A stretch of DNA of 58,910 nt, taken from positions 1 to 58,910 of the IMG/VR virus record IMGVR_UViG_3300028800_000106; one strand, 5' to 3'. The notes beneath the pieces were generated by a model. The model was given only the letters and a program-made list of their open reading frames with translations. It made no database searches and was not told where the DNA came from. Source of the stretch: a virus. The position numbers and the translations under genes were made by a program. Numbering within the stretch: position 1 is the stretch's first letter; every line of letters starts with the position of its first letter. This document shows positions 48,395-56,147 of this stretch, in pieces.

Positions 48395-50450
48395 GCTAAA
48401 GGTCATCGACAATCTAGAGGATCTGCTTAAACTAAAGGTTTACTTAGAGCCTGCAGACTTCGTTGCGTATGATTGCGAGACTACAGGACTTTCCAAGAGA
48501 GATCGGGTAATAGGATTTTCTGTCTGTTCAAACGAGCTAGAAGCATTTTACGTAATACTGGAGTCATGGAACCCTATTACAAGGCAACTAGAGCCTCGAC
48601 CCTATCTAGAAGAAGCTAAAGAGTTAGTAGCCAGTCTGGTCGGCAAAAAGCTAGTCATGCACAACGGTGTATTCGACTGCATGATGGCCGAGTTTGCCTT
48701 GAAAGTCCGGTTAATCGATAGTCTTCACACCGATACGATGATCTTAGCCCACCTACTCAACGAGAACCGCCGAGTAGGTTTGAAAGAGCTGGCCGCTACG
48801 ATGTTTGGTGAGGATAGCCGAGCAGAGCAAGCTGCCATGAAAGCAAGCGTCGAAAAGAACGGCGGTAAACTAACCAAACTCCATTATGAGATGTATAAGT
48901 GCGATTCCTACATAATGGGCCGATACGGTGCGAAAGACGCGCTATTGACCTATAAACTCTTTATGGCACTAATCCCTGAGTTGTATGAGCAGGGCCTTGA
49001 TTCGTTCTTCTACGAAGAAGAAAGCATGCCCTTACTTCGAGGATCTACCTACGATCTTAACACGGTGGGACTAAATGTCGATATGACAGCTTTGATAACC
49101 CTCAAGAAGACCTTAGAAGCTGAGTGTGCGGAGGCTAAGTCCGAGATATTCCACGAAATAACGCCATATGTAAAAGATAAGTACCCTGGCACCAACCACA
49201 AGAATACTTTTAATATAGGTGCATCCCAGCAATTATCTTGGCTGCTTTTTGGTATTTATGGGCTAGAATTCGGGGCATTAACAAAGGTAGGAAAATTAGT
49301 CTGTAAATCAATGGACTTAAAAGCATATACCTTTGCAGCCAAAAAACATTTTATAGCAGAATGCAATAGAAGAAAGGGCGAAGAGTGGGCTCCTGGCAAA
49401 AAGATCCGAGATCCATGGGCCTACATTGCTGCAGATAAAAAAACCCTTCAGAAACTTGCTGATAAATACGTATGGATTCAGAAACTTTTAGATTACCAGC
49501 GTAAAACCAAACTCCTCAACACTTACGTCGAGGGAATAGAAACGAGAACACAGTATGGAGTCATACAACCCGGGTATCTTCAGCACGGAACCTCTAGTGG
49601 AAGGTATTCCAGTCGAAATCCTAACTTTCAAAACCTTCCAAGAGATGACAAAAGAGTTAAAGCGTGTATTGTGGCAAGACCAGGCAAAGTATTCGTCGGT
49701 GCGGATTACTCGCAGCTCGAACCGAGGGTATTCGCTTATTTTAGTAAAGACGCGAGGCTAATCGAAGCTTTTAAGGGCGAAGACGATTTCTACAGTGTGA
49801 TCGGCATGGAAGTTTACAACAAATCTGATTGTACGCCTCGCAAGGAAGGCTCGCCAGATGCCTTTGGTGTTAAGTACAAGAAACTCCGAGATCTATCAAA
49901 AGTGATAGCATTGGCCAGCACGTATGGAGCCACAGCACATCAACTAGCCCCTACTACTGGAAAAAACATAGAAGATACCCAAATGGACATAGATAATTAC
50001 TTCGAACGATTCCCTGGGGTAGCCGAGATGATGCTTGATGCCCACAAGCAGGCCAAAGATAATGGAGTGGTGTACAGTAAATTCGGCAGACCTCGCAGGA
50101 TGCCAGACGCCAAGAAGATCAGAAAGTTGTTTGGTGACGTGCCCCACGGAGAGCTACCATATGAGGCTCGAAAACTCCTAAATCTCGCAGTCAACCACAG
50201 AATACAAAGTACTGGGGCCAGTATAGTGAACCGAGCGGCAATCCAGTTTTATAAATACGCAGAACAAGCTAATTTAACCGATTGCAAAATAGTATTGCAG
50301 GTCCACGACTCCTTGATTGTAGAGTGTCCGGAGAAAGACAAGGAATGGGCCGCGGCTCTTTTAGAGGATGCAATGATAAATACTTGCCAGCTCGAAGGTA
50401 TTGCATTAGAGGCTATTCCTAAGATCGGAAAAAATCTATCTGAATGCTAA
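48384..50450 (+). CDS. Family A DNA polymerase with 3'-5' exonuclease
   Basis: 688 residues. Exonuclease motifs: FVAYDCETTGLS (Exo I), MHNGVFDCMM (Exo II region), YGAKDALLTYKL (Exo III). Polymerase motifs: VGADYSQLEPRVFAYFSKD (A), DLSKVIALASTYGATAHQ (B), VLQVHDSLIVE (C). It lacks a 5'-3' nuclease domain, as usual for phage enzymes such as T7 gp5. It replicates the genome with the primase-helicase encoded just upstream (11-base overlap). No intron was seen. Confidence 0.93.
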   Translation: MSPRLKVIDNLEDLLKLKVYLEPADFVAYDCETTGLSKRDRVIGFSVCSNELEAFYVILESWNPITRQLEPRPYLEEAKELVASLVGKKLVMHNGVFDCMMAEFALKVRLIDSLHTDTMILAHLLNENRRVGLKELAATMFGEDSRAEQAAMKASVEKNGGKLTKLHYEMYKCDSYIMGRYGAKDALLTYKLFMALIPELYEQGLDSFFYEEESMPLLRGSTYDLNTVGLNVDMTALITLKKTLEAECAEAKSEIFHEITPYVKDKYPGTNHKNTFNIGASQQLSWLLFGIYGLEFGALTKVGKLVCKSMDLKAYTFAAKKHFIAECNRRKGEEWAPGKKIRDPWAYIAADKKTLQKLADKYVWIQKLLDYQRKTKLLNTYVEGIETRTQYGVIQPGYLQHGTSSGRYSSRNPNFQNLPRDDKRVKACIVARPGKVFVGADYSQLEPRVFAYFSKDARLIEAFKGEDDFYSVIGMEVYNKSDCTPRKEGSPDAFGVKYKKLRDLSKVIALASTYGATAHQLAPTTGKNIEDTQMDIDNYFERFPGVAEMMLDAHKQAKDNGVVYSKFGRPRRMPDAKKIRKLFGDVPHGELPYEARKLLNLAVNHRIQSTGASIVNRAAIQFYKYAEQANLTDCKIVLQVHDSLIVECPEKDKEWAAALLEDAMINTCQLEGIALEAIPKIGKNLSEC

Positions 50451-50463
50451 AAAGTGCTTGACA

Positions 50464-50486
50464 ATCGTGTCAAAAGGAGACACGAT
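50464..50486 (+). promoter_or_regulatory. Perfect 8-bp inverted repeat overlapping a TTGACA box
   Basis: ATCGTGTC, loop AAAAGGA, GACACGAT. It lies between the polymerase stop and the next ATG (50492). TTGACA (50459-50464) touches its left arm, so a protein bound here would cover a -35 box; as RNA, it would place an AGGA in the loop. No T-run follows. Could be an operator for expression of the packaging-side genes. Confidence 0.5.
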
Positions 50487-50491
50487 CAATT

Positions 50492-50665
50492 ATGGGCCGA
50501 TTCAAGACTACCGAAGAGCGCACAAGAAAGATAATGGCTAAAAAAGAAGCCAGAAAACAACAAAGGAGCCTTCTTGAGAAACTTAGGCAACAAGATAAAG
50601 CATCTCTTAGCCCGGATTATGTCCATACTCCCGACCCCACTCCCGGTGGGAGTAACGGAGTTTAA
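50492..50665 (+). CDS. Small basic protein (57 residues)
   Basis: ATG just behind the inverted repeat. Product is a highly basic helix (GRFKTTEERTRKIMAKKEAR, KQQRSLLEKLRQQDKAS) with a Pro/Gly tail (HTPDPTPGGSNGV). It overlaps the next gene by 47 bases in another frame, unusual in this genome. Its reality is supported by the continuous helix and the start position; function unknown, perhaps nucleic-acid binding. Confidence 0.5.
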   Translation: MGRFKTTEERTRKIMAKKEARKQQRSLLEKLRQQDKASLSPDYVHTPDPTPGGSNGV

Positions 50666-50951
50666 CATCTGGGCTGACTCAATTATTGCCTTGTCAGGCA
50701 AGTACGCGGACGAAGATTCGCTTAAATTCGCTCTTTGTTCTATGATCATGCATGCAGATTCTAAGTACGGATCTCTTCCCAAGAGTTACTTTGTAACACG
50801 CCTACGTAAGGTCGCAGCTAACCAGGTGGCTGGACAAGTATTTACCTACATCAAGACTAAGCAACAAGCCGCGCAGACAGCCGCAGCTACACAATCTGAG
50901 GCAGCAGAGACAGCCCCAAAAGAAACCCAAACCCAGAGTGTCCGACTCTAA
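50619..50951 (+). CDS. Helical hypothetical protein near the terminase
   Basis: 110 residues from ATG at 50619: MSILPTPLPVGVTEFNIWAD, KFALCSMIMHADSKYGSLPK, FVTRLRKVAANQVAGQVFTY, then a Gln/Ala/Glu/Thr-rich disordered tail. Similar short proteins with an LPTPLPVG opening occur in related environmental phages (memory). Function unknown. Confidence 0.55.
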   Translation: MSILPTPLPVGVTEFNIWADSIIALSGKYADEDSLKFALCSMIMHADSKYGSLPKSYFVTRLRKVAANQVAGQVFTYIKTKQQAAQTAAATQSEAAETAPKETQTQSVRL

Positions 50952-51336
50952 AGAATACCAGAGACTTAAAAAGATCTGGTATGCAAAATTAGCTGCTACC
51001 GGCTTCGAAGATATAGAGCCCAACGAGAATACTCTAAAGAAGTGGTCCTATAGCTTTAATAGGCATTACGATACGGCTGATTTAATCCAGGCAAAAGCAG
51101 ATTACTACTACGAGGCTGGACACTTCCTAAACTCCCATAAGTTCGAAACCGAAGTAGAAAGAGTCATCTGGGAGTATCACACGAACGGGCTTAGCATAAG
51201 GAATATCATAAAAATCCTCAAGAAAGCAAAGATCCGTAAAAAGTACAAATACCCCAGAAAGGGTAGCCGTAACTATGATCGTAATTCAGTCTGGGAAGTC
51301 CTCGATAGACTCAGAAATATCATGAGGGGAATGTGA
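50938..51336 (+). CDS. Hypothetical protein with helix-turn-helix-like region; small terminase candidate
   Basis: 132 residues, GTG start overlapping the previous gene. Helical. Residues 75-95 (EYHTNGLSIRNIIKILKKAK) resemble a resolvase/sigma4-type helix-turn-helix, followed by a basic stretch (KYKYPRKGSRNYDRNSV). Located three genes before the large terminase, it is a reasonable candidate for the missing small terminase or a regulator of late genes. Not proven. Confidence 0.5.
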   Translation: MSDSKEYQRLKKIWYAKLAATGFEDIEPNENTLKKWSYSFNRHYDTADLIQAKADYYYEAGHFLNSHKFETEVERVIWEYHTNGLSIRNIIKILKKAKIRKKYKYPRKGSRNYDRNSVWEVLDRLRNIMRGM

Positions 51337-51746
51337 GCGAAGACCTGCGCAACTTGTATGACATCCGAGACGGTGTCGAGGCCGACCGGAACTTTATCCT
51401 AGCCACCTTTCTACGCGGCCTGTACTACGGTGATTCCTGGTTTTCTATCATACCAAAACAGGTATTTATGGAGAACTACAAGAAAGTAATCATTGCTTTA
51501 CTAAAAATTCGATTAGTAAAGGTTGCTTGCCTAAAGGAAGACCCCGATGTAATCCTGGGGTACTGCATAATGACACCAGACCAAACAACCGTGGACTGGG
51601 TGTTTGTCAAGAGTGCCTGGCGAAAACAGGGTATTGGTAGCCATTTAATACCCCATTCAGTAGCTACTTTTACCCATTTAAGCGCTACTGGCAAGAAGTT
51701 AATCCAACGTTACCCAAACTCAATCTTCAACCCATTCCTAACCTAG
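51333..51746 (+). CDS. GNAT-family N-acetyltransferase
   Basis: 137 residues, GTG start with GAGGGGA upstream. GNAT order: N-terminal helices, ILGYCIMTPDQTTVDWVFVK, then KSAWRKQGIGSHLIPHS (the acetyl-CoA loop RKQGIGS, residues about 93-99). Enzymes like this are common beside phage terminases; the substrate is unknown. It is more canonical than the GNAT-like protein at 17142. Confidence 0.75.
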   Translation: MSEDLRNLYDIRDGVEADRNFILATFLRGLYYGDSWFSIIPKQVFMENYKKVIIALLKIRLVKVACLKEDPDVILGYCIMTPDQTTVDWVFVKSAWRKQGIGSHLIPHSVATFTHLSATGKKLIQRYPNSIFNPFLT

Positions 51747-51754
51747 GAGAATAT

Positions 51755-52027
51755 ATGTCAAAATGGATTCCCGGCCTCAAAAAAGCAAAGAAAAATGCAG
51801 CGCCAGTACCGCGTTCTTTGGAAGAAATCACCAAAGAATTCGGACAGTTTTGCACGCAAGCAGGCAGTACTCGCTACCAAATCTTCGTTTACGAAAAAGA
51901 GTTGGAGCGCCTCAACACCCTAATGGCTAATCTGAACTATGAAGCCGAGGCTCGCAAGAAACTCGACGCAGCCACCCCGCCTCCCGTTCCAGCTACAGAA
52001 CAACAAACCCAGTCAGGTGCAGTATGA
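51755..52027 (+). CDS. Small helical hypothetical protein
   Basis: 90 residues, TAGGAGA before ATG. Basic N-terminus (MSKWIPGLKKAKKNAAPVPR), a coiled coil (ITKEFGQFCTQAGSTRYQIF, VYEKELERLNTLMANLNYEA), and a Pro/Gln tail. ATGA overlap with the next gene. Likely an accessory packaging or regulatory protein; unassigned. Confidence 0.55.
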   Translation: MSKWIPGLKKAKKNAAPVPRSLEEITKEFGQFCTQAGSTRYQIFVYEKELERLNTLMANLNYEAEARKKLDAATPPPVPATEQQTQSGAV

Positions 52028-52263
52028 GCTTTGAAGGAAGAGAAGTGGCCTATGCTGTCCTCCACGGTCCTATTTATACGCCTCAGGCTGGCCACCTGAA
52101 GAACGTCCTACGCAACGTCAATGATCCGGCTAGCCGAGCAGTCAAGATGGTAATCAAAGGGGACTTCCTTGAGGTTACCGCGACTAATCCGGAGACCAGG
52201 AAACTAGCCACGGTTTTGGTGCCTTTATTGACAGGCGTTACACACTTGGTGCTCGCAGATTAA
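52024..52263 (+). CDS. Small hypothetical protein before terminase
   Basis: 79 residues with alternating strands: VAYAVLHGPIYTPQAGHLKN, RAVKMVIKGDFLEVTATNPE, KLATVLVPLLTGVTHLVLAD. Overlaps the terminase ATG by one base (TAATG), so translation is coupled to terminase. No family recognised. Confidence 0.55.
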   Translation: MSFEGREVAYAVLHGPIYTPQAGHLKNVLRNVNDPASRAVKMVIKGDFLEVTATNPETRKLATVLVPLLTGVTHLVLAD

Positions 52264-53717
52264 TGAAACGTATCGTAAAACCTTCTATTGCATCTAAAGA
52301 AGACGTAGATAAGTTCTATGGGCGTAAGTTCAACCTTACGCAGTTCCTTTTTGATCGCCAGTTGGCTTTCGTGGAAGATCCCGCACCCTTTAAAGTAGCC
52401 GTGTGTAGCCGTCGTTCGGGTAAAACGGTTGCTTGCGTAGCGCATTTAATCCATACGGCTATTAACTCGCCCAACGTCGTATGCCTGTATATTACCCTTT
52501 CCGGTAATCAGGCAAAGAGGAACGTATGGCGAGAAGTAAAGACGCTGAATGAGAAGTACAAGCTTGAAGGCAGGCTTAACGAGATCGACATGTCCGCTAC
52601 GTTTCCTAATGGATCTATTCTCTATCTATCTGGAGCCAAGGATTCTTCAGAAATCGAAAAATTCCGAGGACTTGCAATCAAACTCTGCTACATCGATGAG
52701 TGCCAGTCCTTCCGGTCCTATATTAAGGATTTAATCGACGATATTATCAGTCCTGCATTAATGGACTACGCCGGAACGCTATGCTTAATCGGCACCCCAG
52801 GTCCGGTACCCACAGGATACTTCTATGAGTGCGCGGTGACTAGCGACGTATGGTCTAAGTATCACTGGACGTTCTGGGATAACCCGCACATCGCTATCAA
52901 GTCCGGAACTACCCATCAAGCCCTGTTTGATCGAGAAATGAAGCGTCGAGGAGTGTCCCAGCAAGATCCTAGTGTCCAAAGAGAGTGGTTCGGCAAATGG
53001 ATGCTCGATTCAGATTCCTTGCTGCTTAAGTACGATGCCAATAAAAACCATTTCCAACAGCTAATACCAGGTATAAAATACGATTATGTGTTGGGAATTG
53101 ACGTGGGTTTCATGGATGCAGATGCATTGGCGGTTCTGGCATACTCTGAACACGATCCGGTGACCTATTTAGTAGAAGAAGTAATCACGGTTAAGCAAGG
53201 ACTTACAGAGCTTGTAGACCAAATCCGTGTAATTCAGAAGAAATACGACATTGCTAAAATGATCATGGACATGGGCGGTCTAGGACTAAAGATGGGTGAA
53301 GAGATGATCCGCCGGTACCAGCTCCCCGTAGAAGCTGCTGATAAGAAAAAGAAGATGGAGAATATCGAAGTCCTTAACGATGCCCTCCGAACCGGTAAGT
53401 TCAAAGCTAAGTCGGCCTCGAGGTTCGCCCAAGACTCTTACCTAGTAGAAGTAGACAGAGACAAATCTACTCCGGAACGTATTAAGGTAAGTGATCGATT
53501 TCACAGCGATATAATAGACGCGGTCCTGTACGCCTTTAAGGTCTCCCCGGCCTATGCGTACATGGCTCCCAAACAACAGCCTAAGTACGGGTCGGCGGAA
53601 TGGGCTGCCCAGCAATCAAACGAGATGTGGGAAGCAGAGCTTGCAGGCCATATGAAGGATTATGAGTCAGATACGCCCTTTAATGACTGGGTTTTAGGCA
53701 AAAACCCTAAAAACTAG
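52263..53717 (+). CDS. terL: Terminase large subunit
   Basis: 484 residues. ATPase: Walker A CSRRSGKT (48-55), Walker B LCYIDECQ with catalytic Glu, coupling motif GTPGPVP. Nuclease: VLGIDVGFMDADALAVLAY (first Asp), IMDMGGLGLKMGEEM, and HSDIIDAVLYAFK (C-terminal Asp). It drives DNA into the procapsid through the portal and cuts the concatemer. Length is typical (about 450-550). The packaging mode cannot be read safely from this alone. Confidence 0.92.
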   Translation: MKRIVKPSIASKEDVDKFYGRKFNLTQFLFDRQLAFVEDPAPFKVAVCSRRSGKTVACVAHLIHTAINSPNVVCLYITLSGNQAKRNVWREVKTLNEKYKLEGRLNEIDMSATFPNGSILYLSGAKDSSEIEKFRGLAIKLCYIDECQSFRSYIKDLIDDIISPALMDYAGTLCLIGTPGPVPTGYFYECAVTSDVWSKYHWTFWDNPHIAIKSGTTHQALFDREMKRRGVSQQDPSVQREWFGKWMLDSDSLLLKYDANKNHFQQLIPGIKYDYVLGIDVGFMDADALAVLAYSEHDPVTYLVEEVITVKQGLTELVDQIRVIQKKYDIAKMIMDMGGLGLKMGEEMIRRYQLPVEAADKKKKMENIEVLNDALRTGKFKAKSASRFAQDSYLVEVDRDKSTPERIKVSDRFHSDIIDAVLYAFKVSPAYAYMAPKQQPKYGSAEWAAQQSNEMWEAELAGHMKDYESDTPFNDWVLGKNPKN

Positions 53718-53755
53718 ACTATTGGGCTATATTTGAACGCCAAATAGGAGCTAAT

Positions 53756-54046
53756 CTGCTACCTTTTCTCAAAAAACGCAAAGAAGGCATGAATTCTGGG
53801 TTGATCGTCAAAACTCGCACCCCGGATGAAAAACCCGAGGAAGATCAAGATGATCCAGCTGCAGCAATCCATGCATGCGCATCCGATCTGATCCACGCGA
53901 TCCATGCCCACGACGTAAAAGCAGCAGCTGAAGCAATCCAGTCAGCTTTCGAGATACTAGAAAAACACCCTCATGATGAAGTAGATCATGACAGTCCTTC
54001 CCCCCATACATTCGACGCCCAGAACATGAAAGCAGGAATTGAATAA
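53756..54046 (+). CDS. Acidic hypothetical protein with possible CTG start
   Basis: 96 residues if begun at CTG 53756, which has TAGGAG 5 bases upstream and gives an N-terminus LLPFLKKRKEGMNSGLIVKT. The first ATG is at 53789, with only a poorly spaced AAGAAGG. The rest is acidic and helical (DEKPEEDQDDPAAAIHACAS, DLIHAIHAHDVKAAAEAIQS). I recall similar small proteins near phage terminases. The CTG start is inference from ribosome-site spacing. Confidence 0.6.
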   Translation: MLPFLKKRKEGMNSGLIVKTRTPDEKPEEDQDDPAAAIHACASDLIHAIHAHDVKAAAEAIQSAFEILEKHPHDEVDHDSPSPHTFDAQNMKAGIE

Positions 54047-54423
54047 TGTCCCAATATACCCAATCCACTACAGTAACCAACCTTAGAACCCATACAATTA
54101 CCATACCAACTACGGATGTGTATACGTTCCGGGGCACTCTCACCCTTCCTAACGTAATCCCGACGGCCACCCAAGGCCCCGGCGGTGGAGCAGGTACTGG
54201 TACTGGAGGCGGGACATTAGTTCCATCGCAAGTAGTTATTACTATTCAACAAAACGGAGTTACTAAGCTCACTACTGCTCCTGGTGCTCTAGGCTTCGGC
54301 CTTAGCGGACTGCCCTGTACTGCTGGTGACATCATCACGATTGCTAGGAGTTCTAGTCTTCCTCAGGATCAGCAACTAGAAGCAGTGAAAGTAACCCTTT
54401 CGATCTCAGAAGGACAATCTTAG
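54046..54423 (+). CDS. Small beta-sandwich virion protein, family A copy 3
   Basis: 125 residues, TAATG overlap. Landmarks: NLRTHTITIPTTDVYTFRGT, VVITIQQNGVTKLTT, CTAGDIITIARSSS, DQQLEAVKVTLSI. They align with the pair at 32183 and 32505, except for an inserted Gly/Thr-rich loop (GPGGGAGTGTGGG). A copy next to head genes suggests a role on the capsid surface, such as decoration or head fibre. Confidence 0.6.
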   Translation: MSQYTQSTTVTNLRTHTITIPTTDVYTFRGTLTLPNVIPTATQGPGGGAGTGTGGGTLVPSQVVITIQQNGVTKLTTAPGALGFGLSGLPCTAGDIITIARSSSLPQDQQLEAVKVTLSISEGQS

Positions 54424-55647
54424 ATGCCACTCATGCCAGGCCGCTCAAAAAAAGCCTTTTCAAAAAACGTAGCAACTGAGATGGAGCACGGAAAACCTCA
54501 GCCTCAAGCACTTGCAATCGCGTACAGCGTTAAGCGCAAAGCCGGCAAAAGACATAAGATGGCAGAAGGCGGATCTATCTCAGCTAAGACTGAGAAGCGC
54601 CCTATGCCAGACCAGTCAACTGACTCCAAAGCAATGGTGTCGAGGAACTCAGGAAATAAAGCCCCATCTCATGATTCCTGGATCGATAATTCCACAGTTA
54701 CCCAAGCCCAATCAAATAACGGCCGAATGGTAAAGCCGATTAAACGCCCAAGCATGGTACCTACCAATGCATTTTCTACCCGTTTATATGACGAAGAGGG
54801 CAACCTTCAAAAGTCTGCAAGCCCCGGCCCTTATGGTGAGCAACCGCCTAAACACGACGACGAGCTAGACGCCAAGAAAATGGGCTCAAACCCAGATATG
54901 GCAGATGAGCATTCTACCCGTAAAAAGCCCTACCGTAAAGAAATCGAAAATCAGTATTCAGAGGACGAGTCTTCCCCAGACATGCGCAGGAATATTGGCG
55001 GATATGCCAAGGGTGGTGAAGTCGAAGCCCAAGACTATGACCATAAGGCTAAAAACAAGTATGAAGACGACCTCTTAGACCTTCCTCCCTCAGAAGACGA
55101 AGGCCTGGAAATGGCCGATTCACACAATGAAGCAGACCGAGACATGGAGGGCAAAGGCCCTGACATGGAAGAACCTCATAATGATGAAGAGTCAAAAGTC
55201 TACGGTTATGCCCGAGGCGGCGAAGTCTCCCCTCACGATGAGGAACAAGAAGAGCATCACGACTCTATCGCAGCTGCTATCATGGCCCGTAGAGAACGCC
55301 TCCATGCAGAGATCGACTCAGGCGCCCACGACCTCGACGAAGCCGTCCGCATGGCTGAAGGTGGCGAGATCCTTGAGAAATCAGGCAGAATCCTAAGCCA
55401 CGGCTCCATGGACAGTGATGACAGTGATCAGGCCGATCTTTCCCGCAATCACGACGAAGATGCAAACGAAGAAGACCAAGCATCCTTTAATGCATTACGT
55501 AAAGAGAACTACAACGATTCGAATCTAGATGTTGAAAACCCTAGTGATTCTGGTGAGACGGGCGACGAGAGGGAAGACCGTGAAGAGAACAAGCTAGATA
55601 CAGTCAGCGCTATCCGCAGCAAAATGAAGTCAAGACGCCAATTCTAA
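54424..55647 (+). CDS. Disordered acidic protein with AxGGxV motifs, virion-associated
   Basis: 407 residues, starting right after the previous stop. N-terminus PLMPGRSKKAFSKNVATEME-HGKPQPQALAIAYSVK is a conserved-looking helical segment. The rest is charged, low-complexity and probably disordered (Asp/Glu/Ser/His/Lys), with four motifs: KMAEGGSI, GYAKGGEV, GYARGGEV, RMAEGGEI at about residues 49, 197, 262 and 315. The same motif dots the candidate ejection proteins at 17.6-23.4 kb. Function unknown; position before portal suggests an internal head component. Confidence 0.6.
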   Translation: MPLMPGRSKKAFSKNVATEMEHGKPQPQALAIAYSVKRKAGKRHKMAEGGSISAKTEKRPMPDQSTDSKAMVSRNSGNKAPSHDSWIDNSTVTQAQSNNGRMVKPIKRPSMVPTNAFSTRLYDEEGNLQKSASPGPYGEQPPKHDDELDAKKMGSNPDMADEHSTRKKPYRKEIENQYSEDESSPDMRRNIGGYAKGGEVEAQDYDHKAKNKYEDDLLDLPPSEDEGLEMADSHNEADRDMEGKGPDMEEPHNDEESKVYGYARGGEVSPHDEEQEEHHDSIAAAIMARRERLHAEIDSGAHDLDEAVRMAEGGEILEKSGRILSHGSMDSDDSDQADLSRNHDEDANEEDQASFNALRKENYNDSNLDVENPSDSGETGDEREDREENKLDTVSAIRSKMKSRRQF

Positions 55648-55659
55648 CAGAAGGCAATT

Positions 55660-55944
55660 GTGAAAATCGATAGTATCAAGCAGCTCAAGCAAATCATAGC
55701 TCTGTGCCGATCAGCCGGCGTGTCTGACGTCAAGATAGACGGGATTGAGATGCATCTAGGCCCGCTTCCCGTTAAACGCAGTAATAAGGCCGCTACAGCA
55801 TTCTCAGCCTTCCCTGAAGCCCAAGTACCAGTCCCAGCCTATAACGGTCCAGAACAGCCAGGATTCGATAAAATCGACATGCCAGACGACCTTAGCGACG
55901 AGCAGAAGTTGTTTTGGTCGGCAGAAAGCAGAGACCAACAATGA
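55660..55944 (+). CDS. Small hypothetical protein
   Basis: 94 residues, GTG start with AAGG 6 bases upstream. An N-terminal helix-strand unit (SIKQLKQIIALCRSAGVSDV, KIDGIEMHLG) precedes a Pro-rich linker and an acidic tail (PGFDKIDMPDDLSDEQKLFW). The FDKIDMPDD piece is reminiscent of the FDDMPDEK peptides in the ejection-type protein at 21549. ATGA overlap with the next gene. Confidence 0.55.
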   Translation: MKIDSIKQLKQIIALCRSAGVSDVKIDGIEMHLGPLPVKRSNKAATAFSAFPEAQVPVPAYNGPEQPGFDKIDMPDDLSDEQKLFWSAESRDQQ

Positions 55945-56147
55945 TGACCCTTACACCGGTCCAGTACTTGAACTGGCTGACAGGCATTAAAGGAATGAGA
56001 GAGCAGCAAGCAGTCGAGCACATAGAGCGTCTTTACGAGAAGCAAACAGGAGAAGAGATAAAACTAGTCCTGGTGTACAAGAAATCAGGCGCAGTATGGG
56101 AGTGCTACCATCCAAGCTCCAATGTTGAGAATGGACCGGCCAATTGA
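55941..56147 (+). CDS. Small hypothetical protein before portal
   Basis: 68 residues beginning ATGATG within an ATGA overlap. Helical: TLTPVQYLNWLTGIKGMREQ, QAVEHIERLYEKQTGEEIKL, then VLVYKKSGAVWECYHP. No family recognised. Its stop overlaps the portal start (TTGA). Confidence 0.5.
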   Translation: MMTLTPVQYLNWLTGIKGMREQQAVEHIERLYEKQTGEEIKLVLVYKKSGAVWECYHPSSNVENGPAN

